From HO2-45-28 sp964574495 (GTDB lineage: Bacteria; Patescibacteriota; Minisyncoccia; HO2-45-28), in assembly GCA_964574495.1 (NCBI GenBank), contig CAZNNT010000018.1, positions 1-17,299 on the forward strand: a DNA stretch of 17,299 nucleotides. The letters are read 5' to 3'. The notes beneath the pieces were generated by a model. It did not search any database and had not been told where the DNA came from. It worked only from the letters and a program-made list of their open reading frames with translations. The position numbers and the translations under genes are program-made. Positions 1 to 6,440 of the stretch are shown here, piece after piece (within the stretch, counting starts at the first letter, position 1; every line of letters starts with the position of its first letter).

Positions 1-449
1 GAAACATTCAGATATAGATTGGGTTCGTTTTCTTTATGAACCCATAAGTCCCTTAACCACAAAATGGCCAAAATCAACAAAAGCGCCACCACCGTAATAA
101 GGCGCTGGTCGGCGCCCAAACCCAAGCCAACCGCGATGGCTAAGAAAAGATAAAGTAATTCTTCGGGGTCTTTGACAGCGGCGCGAAATCTGACTATGGA
201 AAGCGCGCCAACTAAACCCAAAGACAGGGCTAAGGAGGACTTAATAATGGCAATAACCAGTGTTGTTGTCACCGTGAGCAACACAAAATTCCTCGCAAAG
301 GCCTTTCTGTTAGACAAGGAATGGCCGTATCGGATATAATAAAAAGCCAAAATAGAGGCCAAAACCGCCGCCAAAACAAAATTAACCGCAAATCCGGCTA
401 AAGATATCTCTACAAGCCCGGTATCTATAATATTCTGAAGTTTATCCAT
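1..449 (-). CDS. DUF4956-type multi-pass membrane protein (3' end cut by window)
   Basis: Reading the minus strand from ATG at 449 gives 149 codons open to the window edge, so the C-terminus is missing. Hydrophobic segments lie near residues 14-38, 54-69, 73-84, 98-112 and 117-132. The stretch around residues 75-112 (SLGLVGALSIVRFR, KDPEELLYLFLAIAVGLG) is the recognisable core of the DUF4956 family. In other genomes DUF4956 genes often sit beside VTC-domain polyphosphate polymerase or CotH-like genes; none is visible here. It begins 32 nt after the stop of the upstream glycosyltransferase and is probably the last visible gene of that operon. No clear Shine-Dalgarno is seen. The molecular function is not known; family assignment is by pattern and fairly sure. 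Confidence 0.8.
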   Translation of the reverse strand, partial: MDKLQNIIDTGLVEISLAGFAVNFVLAAVLASILAFYYIRYGHSLSNRKAFARNFVLLTVTTTLVIAIIKSSLALSLGLVGALSIVRFRAAVKDPEELLYLFLAIAVGLGLGADQRLITVVALLLILAILWLRDLWVHKENEPNLYLNV

Positions 450-481
450 AATTTATCAGAATATATGAAACCGGCCAAAAA

Positions 482-1582
482 TCAACATCTCATCCAGCCG
501 CTGACTACTGCCCGATGATAGTCGTCCGCCCGCGGCAGTCCGCTTGCTTTTTTCGCCGCCGCTTCAATTAAATCGCGCCTCATTCCCTCGTTTTCCAAAA
601 GGCGTAAAATCGCGCCGATCAAGGCCTCCTTGTCGTTTACCGGCGCCACAAGACCGGTTTTACCGTTTTCAACGACTTCGCCGGCAAGGCCGACATCGGT
701 CATTATAACCGCGGCTCCGTATTTCATTGCCTCAACCGCGCTCATCCCCCAGCCCTCATACCAGGAAGTAAGCAGGAATATATCCGCTCCCTTATAATAC
801 GGAGCGGTATTTTTTTGCCAGCCCTCAAACCTTATATTAGCTGTTAGCTTGTAGCTTTTAGCTTTTAGCTTCAGAGCTTCGCGCTCGAGGCCGTCGCCGA
901 CAATCACTAAACCAACTTCTGGATGTTTTTTAACCACCTCTGCCATCGCCTCAAGTGCTAACCCGATATTTTTTTCGCGAGTCAGACGCGAAATCATTAA
1001 AATCGTCTTATCAAATTCAGAAAACTTTTTCGGCTCAATATTTAAATCGGCTGACTCCGCCAAAATCGGCAAAACATCAATGCTAGCTTTTAGCTTATAG
1101 CTGTTAGCTGTTAGAGAATCTTTAATGCGCTGCGATACGACGCGAATGCATGATGCGCGCGGAATCAAAAATTTTGCCAAAATCGCCCGAATTTTATTAA
1201 ACACCGAGTGTCTGGTAAAAAATGGGCTGAAAATATCGGAGTGAATCTGCATCTGCCATTTGACTTTGAAGCTTTTTGACAACAGCCAGCACATAAAAGC
1301 ATGCTCAATATCTTGTGCGACAAGCAAGTTGTATTTTTCGCGCCTCAACATCCGCCACGCTTTAAAAAACGCCTTGAAAAAACGCAAAAATCTGCCGGTA
1401 AGCGCCTGCGCCTTAACATTGCCAGCAATCTCGCCCTGACTTGGAAACCCCGTTTCCAAGTTGGGAATCAAAACTAAAATATCAAGTTTTTCAACTCTTT
1501 TTCCGTATTCAGCCATCCTATGCGCCGCCGCCGACTCCGCGTCCAAAATATTAGGGTCGGCCGAAAACATTAAAATTTTCAT
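482..1582 (-). CDS. Family 4 glycosyltransferase (GT-B fold)
   Basis: A 366-residue retaining glycosyltransferase that would transfer a sugar from a nucleotide donor to a cell-surface glycan at the cytoplasmic membrane face. The C-terminal GT1/GT4 domain starts near residue 190: the donor-site R199 and K204 (MISRLTREKN), VIVGDG at 227-231, and the EX7E motif E276-E284 in YEGWGMSAVE. The N-terminal acceptor domain (1-170) is divergent and lacks the usual glycine-rich loop after the first strand. Start ATG at 1582 overlaps the upstream gene's TGA (ATGA), so translation is likely coupled. Two stretches (residues 157-166 and 237-248) are encoded by a 7-nt repeat and look like insertions in loops. 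Acceptor and sugar cannot be read from sequence. Confidence 0.9.
   Translation of the reverse strand: MKILMFSADPNILDAESAAAHRMAEYGKRVEKLDILVLIPNLETGFPSQGEIAGNVKAQALTGRFLRFFKAFFKAWRMLRREKYNLLVAQDIEHAFMCWLLSKSFKVKWQMQIHSDIFSPFFTRHSVFNKIRAILAKFLIPRASCIRVVSQRIKDSLTANSYKLKASIDVLPILAESADLNIEPKKFSEFDKTILMISRLTREKNIGLALEAMAEVVKKHPEVGLVIVGDGLEREALKLKAKSYKLTANIRFEGWQKNTAPYYKGADIFLLTSWYEGWGMSAVEAMKYGAAVIMTDVGLAGEVVENGKTGLVAPVNDKEALIGAILRLLENEGMRRDLIEAAAKKASGLPRADDYHRAVVSGWMRC
839..874 (-). repeat. 7-nt tandem repeat inside glycosyltransferase gene
   Basis: Five consecutive heptamers of the form AAGCTAA/AAGCTAC/CAGCTAA on the minus strand encode LKLKAKSYKLTA (residues 237-248). The would-be stop is replaced by AGCTAC. 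It lies at the same structural spot as the copy in the neighbouring glycosyltransferase. Confidence 0.85.
1085..1114 (-). repeat. 7-nt tandem repeat inside glycosyltransferase gene
   Basis: Second copy in the same gene as the 839-874 array; minus-strand heptamers encode LTANSYKLKA (residues 157-166), again with AGCTAT where a perfect repeat would place TAA. It sits near the hinge between the two Rossmann domains. Confidence 0.85.
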
Positions 1583-2682
1583 ACGGCTTCTTTCAGAATC
1601 TTTAGTGTTTCTTTAAACATATTTTGGCCGGCGAATTTTGAAACATCCAGACGGGCTTTTTCGGCCAGATTTTTGGCAAGTTCAAGTTTATCCAGAAGTT
1701 CCGAAATGGCTTCAAACCACGCTTTTTCATTATTATAATCCGCCAGTAACGCATTTTGGCTGTCTTGCAAAATTTCTTTGTTGCCCCCCGCGGACGTGCT
1801 TATAATAGGCGCGCCAACCGCCATCGCTTCCAGAATCTGGTGCGAAAAACCTTCGTAGCCGGTGTTGAGCAGAAAAATATCGGCTGCTCTCAAATATTTC
1901 AGGACCTGCTCATGAGGCAAATTGCCTAAAAATTGCACGTTAGCTTTTAGCTGATAGCTTTTAGCTTTTAGCGCGCTTTCTTCGGGGCCGGAGCCGATTA
2001 TTAATAACTTCGTGTCCGAATATTTTTTTGAAATTTCCGGCATTATCTCAATCAACATCTCAAACCCCTTCCAGGGCACGAGACGCCCGACACTAACCAA
2101 AATTTTTCCAGCCAAATCCAATTCTTTACGAACTTTTTCTTTTTCAACTTCGATATATCGAAGTTGAACGGAATTATAAATTACTTTAATTTTTTCGGAT
2201 TCAATCCCCCATTTCTCAACAACCGATTTCAAATATCGGCTCGGCACAATAACCGCGCGGGCGCGATTCGCAACAAACCTCTCAACCCGGCGCAAAAATT
2301 CAATACGCCAGCCGTGTGGCGTATTGAGAAATTCGTCCAGCAGTTCTTTGACGCCGAAACGATTGACTCCCTGCTCCCAAGCGTAATCACCAACCACTTT
2401 CAAAATAAACGGCTTTCGCAAAATCATTGAGGCAAGCGCCGAAGGAAAGCCGACCGAAACCGGGTCTTGAGCAAAAATAATATCGGCCTTACGCGCCCGC
2501 CAAAAAACTTGGCAGAAATAAACAGCGTGACGAATTATTTTAGGCAGATGCCGAACGCCACCGAAAGACAAAACCTCAACATTAACGCCGTATTTCGGAA
2601 ATTCTTCCGCAAGAACTTTGCTGTAAGTCGCGGGACCCCCGATGTCGGGCGGAAAAAGAGGCGTGGAGATTAAAACCCTCAT
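1579..2682 (-). CDS. Family 4 glycosyltransferase (GT-B fold)
   Basis: A 367-residue glycosyltransferase. The open frame extends to 2739, but the ATG at 2682 (MRVLISTPLFPPDIGGPATY) is chosen because it begins the canonical first strand and glycine-rich loop of GT4 enzymes and overlaps the upstream TGA by 4 nt (ATGA). Landmarks: PPDIGGPATY at 11-20, donor-site R200 and K205 (VGRLVPWKGF), IIGSGPE at 228-234, and EX7E at E277-E285 (YEGFSHQILEAM). It closely resembles the WbaZ/PimB-like GT4 pattern, but the specific sugar is unknown. Residues 238-247 are encoded by the 7-nt repeat that also occurs at the same structural position in the downstream gene. It is the second gene of a three-glycosyltransferase operon. 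Confidence 0.92.
   Translation of the reverse strand: MRVLISTPLFPPDIGGPATYSKVLAEEFPKYGVNVEVLSFGGVRHLPKIIRHAVYFCQVFWRARKADIIFAQDPVSVGFPSALASMILRKPFILKVVGDYAWEQGVNRFGVKELLDEFLNTPHGWRIEFLRRVERFVANRARAVIVPSRYLKSVVEKWGIESEKIKVIYNSVQLRYIEVEKEKVRKELDLAGKILVSVGRLVPWKGFEMLIEIMPEISKKYSDTKLLIIGSGPEESALKAKSYQLKANVQFLGNLPHEQVLKYLRAADIFLLNTGYEGFSHQILEAMAVGAPIISTSAGGNKEILQDSQNALLADYNNEKAWFEAISELLDKLELAKNLAEKARLDVSKFAGQNMFKETLKILKEAV
1942..1971 (-). repeat. 7-nt tandem repeat inside glycosyltransferase gene
   Basis: On the minus strand the run is built from imperfect AAGCTAA-type heptamers and encodes LKAKSYQLKA (residues 238-247 of the host protein). The unit where a perfect repeat would give an in-frame TAA instead reads AGCTAT, giving Ser-Tyr. 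It falls in the loop before the VQFLG strand of the donor-binding domain. Confidence 0.85.
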
Positions 2683-3872
2683 TTTGTGTGAATTAAACGA
2701 TAAAAAATTCCGCCCATTTTTGCGGCAACATCGTCCCATGAATAATTTTCGCGAGCGTCTCTAAGGGCGTTTTCGGAAAGTTTTTTCCTGAATTCCTGGT
2801 CGTAAAAAATCCTTTTTATCTTGAAAGCGAGGTCTTTAGGATCGTCTATTTCACAAAAAAGGCCGTTTGAACCGTCTCGCAAAAAATCAGGGATACCGCC
2901 GACATTGGTTCCGATTATCGGAAGCCCAGCCGCCATTGCTTCCAAAAAAGCCGAGCCCAAACCTTCCGAACGGGACGGACGCGCGAATAAATGCGAAATC
3001 GCGTAGTACTTAGCCAAATCCCGATGTCCCACATTGCCCAAAAATCGCACTCTTTTTTCTATTTTTAAATCCGAGGTTAATTTTTTCAGTTCTTTTTCCA
3101 AGTTACCTCGGCCCGCGATAAGTAGATATTCGCTGGGAATTTCGGCCATGGCTTTTATCAAAATGTCCACGGCGTTTTTGCGGACCAGGCGAGAAGCGGT
3201 AATCGCGATTTTGTCTTTGGTTCTGACTATTCCGCATTTCAATCTAAGCTCTTTGAGTTCTTCCGCGCCAAACTCGCGCCCAAACACTTCCAAATCCACG
3301 CCATTGGACACAATCAGCGTTTTTTCCGCGGACGCGCCGGCTTTTACGGCTAAATTTTTAAGGTAGCGGCTGATCGTCTGGATTTGATCGGCCAGCATAA
3401 CCAATTTTTTAAGCCAAAAACCCATCAGGCCCAAGCGGCCCGAAGTCAGGTATTCTTCCGGGTCTCCTTCCTGCAAAGTCAGTAAAAATTTTATATCGGG
3501 ATTTTTTCTTTTTAAAAAATACGCGGCAATGCCGCCGAATGAGGCCATCACGCCCCATAACATCAGCTGATAGCTGTTAGCTGTTAGCTTATAGCTATGG
3601 ACAAGGCGACGGGCTTTGAGGTAGCCGAGAATGGGCAAAAGATACTTATCAAAAGACAGGCCGAATCCAAGACGATGAACTTCAACCGCGCCGATTTTTT
3701 CTCGCGCGGGCAAAGCGCGGCTGAAACGGGCGGTAAATAAAATAAAATCAAATTCGCCTCCGAGGCGGTCGGTTATTTCTTTTATCGCCAGCTCCGCTCC
3801 GCCGATCATAGGCAGATAAGCCGTAGAAAAGATTAAAATTTTTGATTTGGAATAAGGTTGAAATTCAGCCAT
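2679..3872 (-). CDS. Family 4 glycosyltransferase (GT-B fold)
   Basis: A 397-residue glycosyltransferase, first gene of the minus-strand glycan operon. The open frame runs to 3983 but would overlap the divergent gene; ATG at 3872 is preferred because AGAGGG lies 3 nt upstream and the GT4 first strand follows (ILIFSTAYLPMIGGAELAI, residues 12-30). Donor-domain landmarks: R228 and K232 (ITASRLVRKNAVDIL), LIAGRGNLE at 251-259, EX7E at E303-E311 (EGLGSAFLE), and NVGGIPDFL at 323-331. Residues 92-103 are a repeat-encoded insertion in the N-terminal domain. Its stop overlaps the next start by 4 nt. The sugar and acceptor are unknown; the family is sure. Confidence 0.92.
   Translation of the reverse strand: MAEFQPYSKSKILIFSTAYLPMIGGAELAIKEITDRLGGEFDFILFTARFSRALPAREKIGAVEVHRLGFGLSFDKYLLPILGYLKARRLVHSYKLTANSYQLMLWGVMASFGGIAAYFLKRKNPDIKFLLTLQEGDPEEYLTSGRLGLMGFWLKKLVMLADQIQTISRYLKNLAVKAGASAEKTLIVSNGVDLEVFGREFGAEELKELRLKCGIVRTKDKIAITASRLVRKNAVDILIKAMAEIPSEYLLIAGRGNLEKELKKLTSDLKIEKRVRFLGNVGHRDLAKYYAISHLFARPSRSEGLGSAFLEAMAAGLPIIGTNVGGIPDFLRDGSNGLFCEIDDPKDLAFKIKRIFYDQEFRKKLSENALRDARENYSWDDVAAKMGGIFYRLIHTK
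3564..3599 (-). repeat. 7-nt tandem repeat inside glycosyltransferase gene
   Basis: Minus-strand heptamers encode HSYKLTANSYQL (residues 92-103). Both positions where a perfect AAGCTAA repeat would read TAA are AGCTAT. This copy lies in the N-terminal domain, unlike the copies at 839 and 1942. Confidence 0.85.
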
Positions 3873-3886
3873 TTTCCCTCTATTAT
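3858..3886 (+). promoter_or_regulatory. Sigma-70-type promoter, plus direction
   Basis: TTGAAA (3858-3863), exactly 17 nt, then TATTAT (3881-3886): five of six matches in each hexamer. The expected transcription start is near 3893, leaving about 10 nt before the ATG at 3903 and no Shine-Dalgarno. The -35 lies inside the opposite gene's first codons. Confidence 0.65.
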
Positions 3887-3910
3887 GAAATAGTTTTGAC
3901 TTATGGTCAA
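3882..3910 (-). promoter_or_regulatory. Sigma-70-type promoter, minus direction
   Basis: Minus-strand TTGACC (3905-3910), a 17-nt spacer and CATAAT (3882-3887) precede the glycosyltransferase start at 3872. The predicted start of transcription falls about 3 nt before the ATG, so the AGAGGG upstream of that ATG would lie mostly outside the mRNA. Its -10 overlaps that of the opposite promoter by 5 nt, and its -35 lies in the first codons of the divergent gene. Confidence 0.6.
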
Positions 3911-5051
3911 CGGTAAAAAAATCAAAAAAATACTTTTTGTAATAACCAAGTCCAACTGGGGCGGAGCTCAACGCTACGTGCATACTTTGGCGGTCGGCGC
4001 TAAAGAAAGTTTTGAGGTGTCCGTCGCCTTCGGAGGCGCGGGAGAAAAAGAAGCCGAGGCGGGTTTGCTGGCCGAAAAACTCAAAGAACGGGGAATCCCA
4101 ACGCTATTTGTAAAATCGTTTATGCGCGACATTTCCTTGGTAAAAGAATGGGGCGCGTTTTTTGAACTCTGGAAATTATTTCGCGCCGAAAAACCGGACG
4201 TAGTCCATCTTAACAGTTCCAAGGCCGGAGGCCTCGGGGCTTTGGCGGCTCGTTTAAACGGGGTGCCAAATATAATTTTTACCTCCCACGGTCTGGCTTA
4301 TGACGAAGACCGAAACCCCGCCGTACGATTCATTATTTTTACGGCCACCTGGCTGACATTCCTGCTATGCCATAAAGTTATCGTCATTTCAAAAAATAAT
4401 TTCATAAGGGCGAAGCGACTGCCTTTCTGCTCTAAAAAAATAAATCTGATTCACAACGGATTTTCTCCGATTTCCTTTTTTGAAAAACGCGAAGAAGCAA
4501 GAAAAAAACTCGGCCTTCCGGAAAATGTTTTGATAGCGGGAACCATCGCGGAACTGACGAAAAACAAAGGATTAAAATACCTTATTCAAACCGCGGGGAT
4601 ATTGAATAAGGAGGGCCGCGATTTTCGTCTGTTAATTATAGGATCGGGTGAGGAATTTTCCTCGCTAAAAACCTTGGCGGCCAAAGAAGGCGTTTCCGAA
4701 AAAACGCATTTTGCCGGATTCCTGCCGGACGCGCCTGCATATTTAAAGGCCTTTGATGTGTTTGTTTTCCCGTCGCTTAAAGAAGGATTGCCTTACGCTT
4801 TGATGGAGGAGTCTTTTGCGGAACTTCCGGCAGTCGCTTCAGATATTGGCGGAAATGAAGATATTATTGAGAACGGTAAAACCGGTTTTCTTGTTTCTCC
4901 TAAAAACGCCTCGGCCGTTGCGGAGGCCGTTTCCAAACTTTTTACCGACGAAAATTTGAGAAAAGAAATGGGGCAAAACGCCAAACAAAAAATATTGAAA
5001 GAATTTACAATTCGGGAAATGCTGGAAAAAACCCTCGCGCTTTATTCATGA
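3903..5051 (+). CDS. Family 4 glycosyltransferase (GT-B fold)
   Basis: A 382-residue glycosyltransferase of the capsular/exopolysaccharide type, divergent from the other three. Landmarks: ILFVITKSNWGGAQRYVHTL at 10-29 (the GT4 first strand and glycine loop), TSHG at 127-130, the donor-domain opening IAELTKNKGLKYLI at 215-228, IIGSGEE at 245-251, EX7E at E294-E302 (EGLPYALME), and DIGGNEDII at 314-322. The usual donor-site arginine position is occupied by Glu216, as in some EPS-type members. It has no 7-nt repeat. Its TGA forms a shared palindrome with the stop of the convergent gene. It is the only plus-strand gene I can support here. Confidence 0.92.
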   Translation: MVNGKKIKKILFVITKSNWGGAQRYVHTLAVGAKESFEVSVAFGGAGEKEAEAGLLAEKLKERGIPTLFVKSFMRDISLVKEWGAFFELWKLFRAEKPDVVHLNSSKAGGLGALAARLNGVPNIIFTSHGLAYDEDRNPAVRFIIFTATWLTFLLCHKVIVISKNNFIRAKRLPFCSKKINLIHNGFSPISFFEKREEARKKLGLPENVLIAGTIAELTKNKGLKYLIQTAGILNKEGRDFRLLIIGSGEEFSSLKTLAAKEGVSEKTHFAGFLPDAPAYLKAFDVFVFPSLKEGLPYALMEESFAELPAVASDIGGNEDIIENGKTGFLVSPKNASAVAEAVSKLFTDENLRKEMGQNAKQKILKEFTIREMLEKTLALYS

Positions 5052-6401
5052 TGAGCCGCGTCGAACCATAAGCAGTCCCACGGCTGATAAAACGCCCAGA
5101 GCCAAAGCGGAGCCAAACCATATCCAGCCGTTATTTTCGCGGGCGTTTTTCGCCGTTTCTTGACTTATTCCTGACGCCGCCAATTGACTTTCAAACGGCT
5201 CCTTCTCTTCTTCGCCGTTTGCCACAGCAACCGCGCTCTCGCTTTTTAAAGATATTCTTGCGGTGAATTTTGCGCTTCCCGGACTTTCAAGCCCCGCTTT
5301 TGCCGCCCCATCCGCGAAATGCCAGCTTTCGTCCCCTTTTAAAAGGCCCGCATAAACAAATTCGTAAGCCGCGTCTCCTCTGGGATATAAAAGAAGGGCG
5401 CGGCCGTTTTCAAAAAATTCTATGCCGGAGATATTTTCGGGAATGACTAAAAAGGTCTTGGCTTCCATAAAAGTATTTTTGGGGAAATAAAATACCATTT
5501 TGCCGTTTGAAACCGCCCAGTAGGACAAATCCATTTTAAAATTAGAGCCGTTAAAAATTTCAATCCAGCCACCGGCACTCGGTTTAACTTCGGAAATTTT
5601 AACTTCGTTCGGAATAACATCTACGATTACGGCGTCGTTTGACGATACGCCGGAAATTGCGGCATTAAGATAAACAATATATTTACCCGGATAATTATAA
5701 GTATGATTCGCCAGTCGGCCTCGCGCCGTTGTTCCGTCTCCAAAAGACCACAAAAAGTCCGCCTTCTCTATGGGCTTGCCCTCAAGTCCGAAAAAGGCGC
5801 CTTCAAAATTAATTTGCGCGCCTAAAATAGCCGTTTTATCCCCGCCGATTATTTTCGCTTTAAATTCCGGACCGGAAACGCTTGCGGACGATGACGATTC
5901 CGCGTTAAATACGGTCTGACTTTGCTGGCTTTCTGCCGGCTCCGTTTCACCGGCCAACTCCCCGATATTAATCTGCTGTTTAGCCGTCCAGCTGATAACC
6001 CATTCTTCCGGCGGCCAATTGGAACAGGATCTTGTTTCGCTTACGGGCTTTAAAGCCAGATGAACGGTTATGGTCGGGATGCCCGCGGATGAATCGCGGT
6101 AATAAAAAGAGCGCGAGGTCCAGTTGCTGTTCATCGTTAATATATTTACCGGACCCCAATTTTCGGCGCTTGAAGAAAACTCGCCCGAGGCGGAGGCGGA
6201 AATAAGCTGTAGGCAAGAGGTCTGGCCCGCGGCCGCGGGTTCGCCCGCCGAGTCCCGCAATTGAACCGTGATTTTATCTGAAATGGCGTCCGCGGCAATC
6301 GACTGTTTAAGAGTAATAAATTCAAAGTTGGCAATATGCGAGGAAGCAATTGCCGTAAAAGGCAGAAACAAAACCAAAAAAACAAAAATTCCCGACCGCA
6401 T
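5046..6401 (-). CDS. Secreted surface protein with PKD and lamin-tail domains
   Basis: A 451-residue exported protein. Residues 1-20 form a signal peptide ending in TAIAS. Residues 21-140 are a beta-rich region of unknown family with Cys63 and Cys126, possibly disulfide-linked. A Ser/Glu-rich linker (147-177) leads to a PKD domain (about 188-263) with the diagnostic WSFGDG at 218-223 and HTYNYPGKYIVYL at 233-245. A lamin-tail domain follows (about 264-350: VKISEVKP, GGWIEIFN, DLSYWAVSNG). A second low-complexity stalk precedes a membrane helix (425-446) with a short RR-containing tail. It is thus likely anchored in the membrane with the domains outside. Such proteins are common in Parcubacteria, and ligand binding or adhesion is inference. 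ATG at 6401 sits within a 12-bp palindrome and has no Shine-Dalgarno. Confidence 0.85.
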   Translation of the reverse strand: MRSGIFVFLVLFLPFTAIASSHIANFEFITLKQSIAADAISDKITVQLRDSAGEPAAAGQTSCLQLISASASGEFSSSAENWGPVNILTMNSNWTSRSFYYRDSSAGIPTITVHLALKPVSETRSCSNWPPEEWVISWTAKQQINIGELAGETEPAESQQSQTVFNAESSSSASVSGPEFKAKIIGGDKTAILGAQINFEGAFFGLEGKPIEKADFLWSFGDGTTARGRLANHTYNYPGKYIVYLNAAISGVSSNDAVIVDVIPNEVKISEVKPSAGGWIEIFNGSNFKMDLSYWAVSNGKMVFYFPKNTFMEAKTFLVIPENISGIEFFENGRALLLYPRGDAAYEFVYAGLLKGDESWHFADGAAKAGLESPGSAKFTARISLKSESAVAVANGEEEKEPFESQLAASGISQETAKNARENNGWIWFGSALALGVLSAVGLLMVRRGSS

Positions 6402-6409
6402 ATGCGGCT

Positions 6410-6438
6410 AGGTTAAATCAAATCTTAGAAACGGTCAA
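6410..6438 (-). promoter_or_regulatory. Possible promoter of the surface-protein gene
   Basis: Minus-strand TTGACC (6433-6438), 17-nt spacer, and a weak TAACCT -10 (6410-6415) lie 8 nt before the ATG at 6401. The -35 matches in five of six positions, the -10 in only three, so this is tentative. If used, the mRNA would be nearly leaderless. The -35 lies just 3' of (outside) the upstream gene's stop at 6441. Confidence 0.35.
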
Positions 6439-6440
6439 GA

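Noticed and set aside
2683..2739. Longer N-terminus for the second glycosyltransferase
   Set aside because: It would extend into the previous gene; the ATG at 2682 begins the canonical GT4 strand and gives a 4-nt overlap.
482..5051. CRISPR array from the repeated heptamers
   Set aside because: Unit is 7 nt, tandem without spacers, and lies inside coding frames.
6396..6407. 12-bp palindrome CCGCATATGCGG over a start codon as an operator
   Set aside because: Too short and single copy; no matching site elsewhere in the window.
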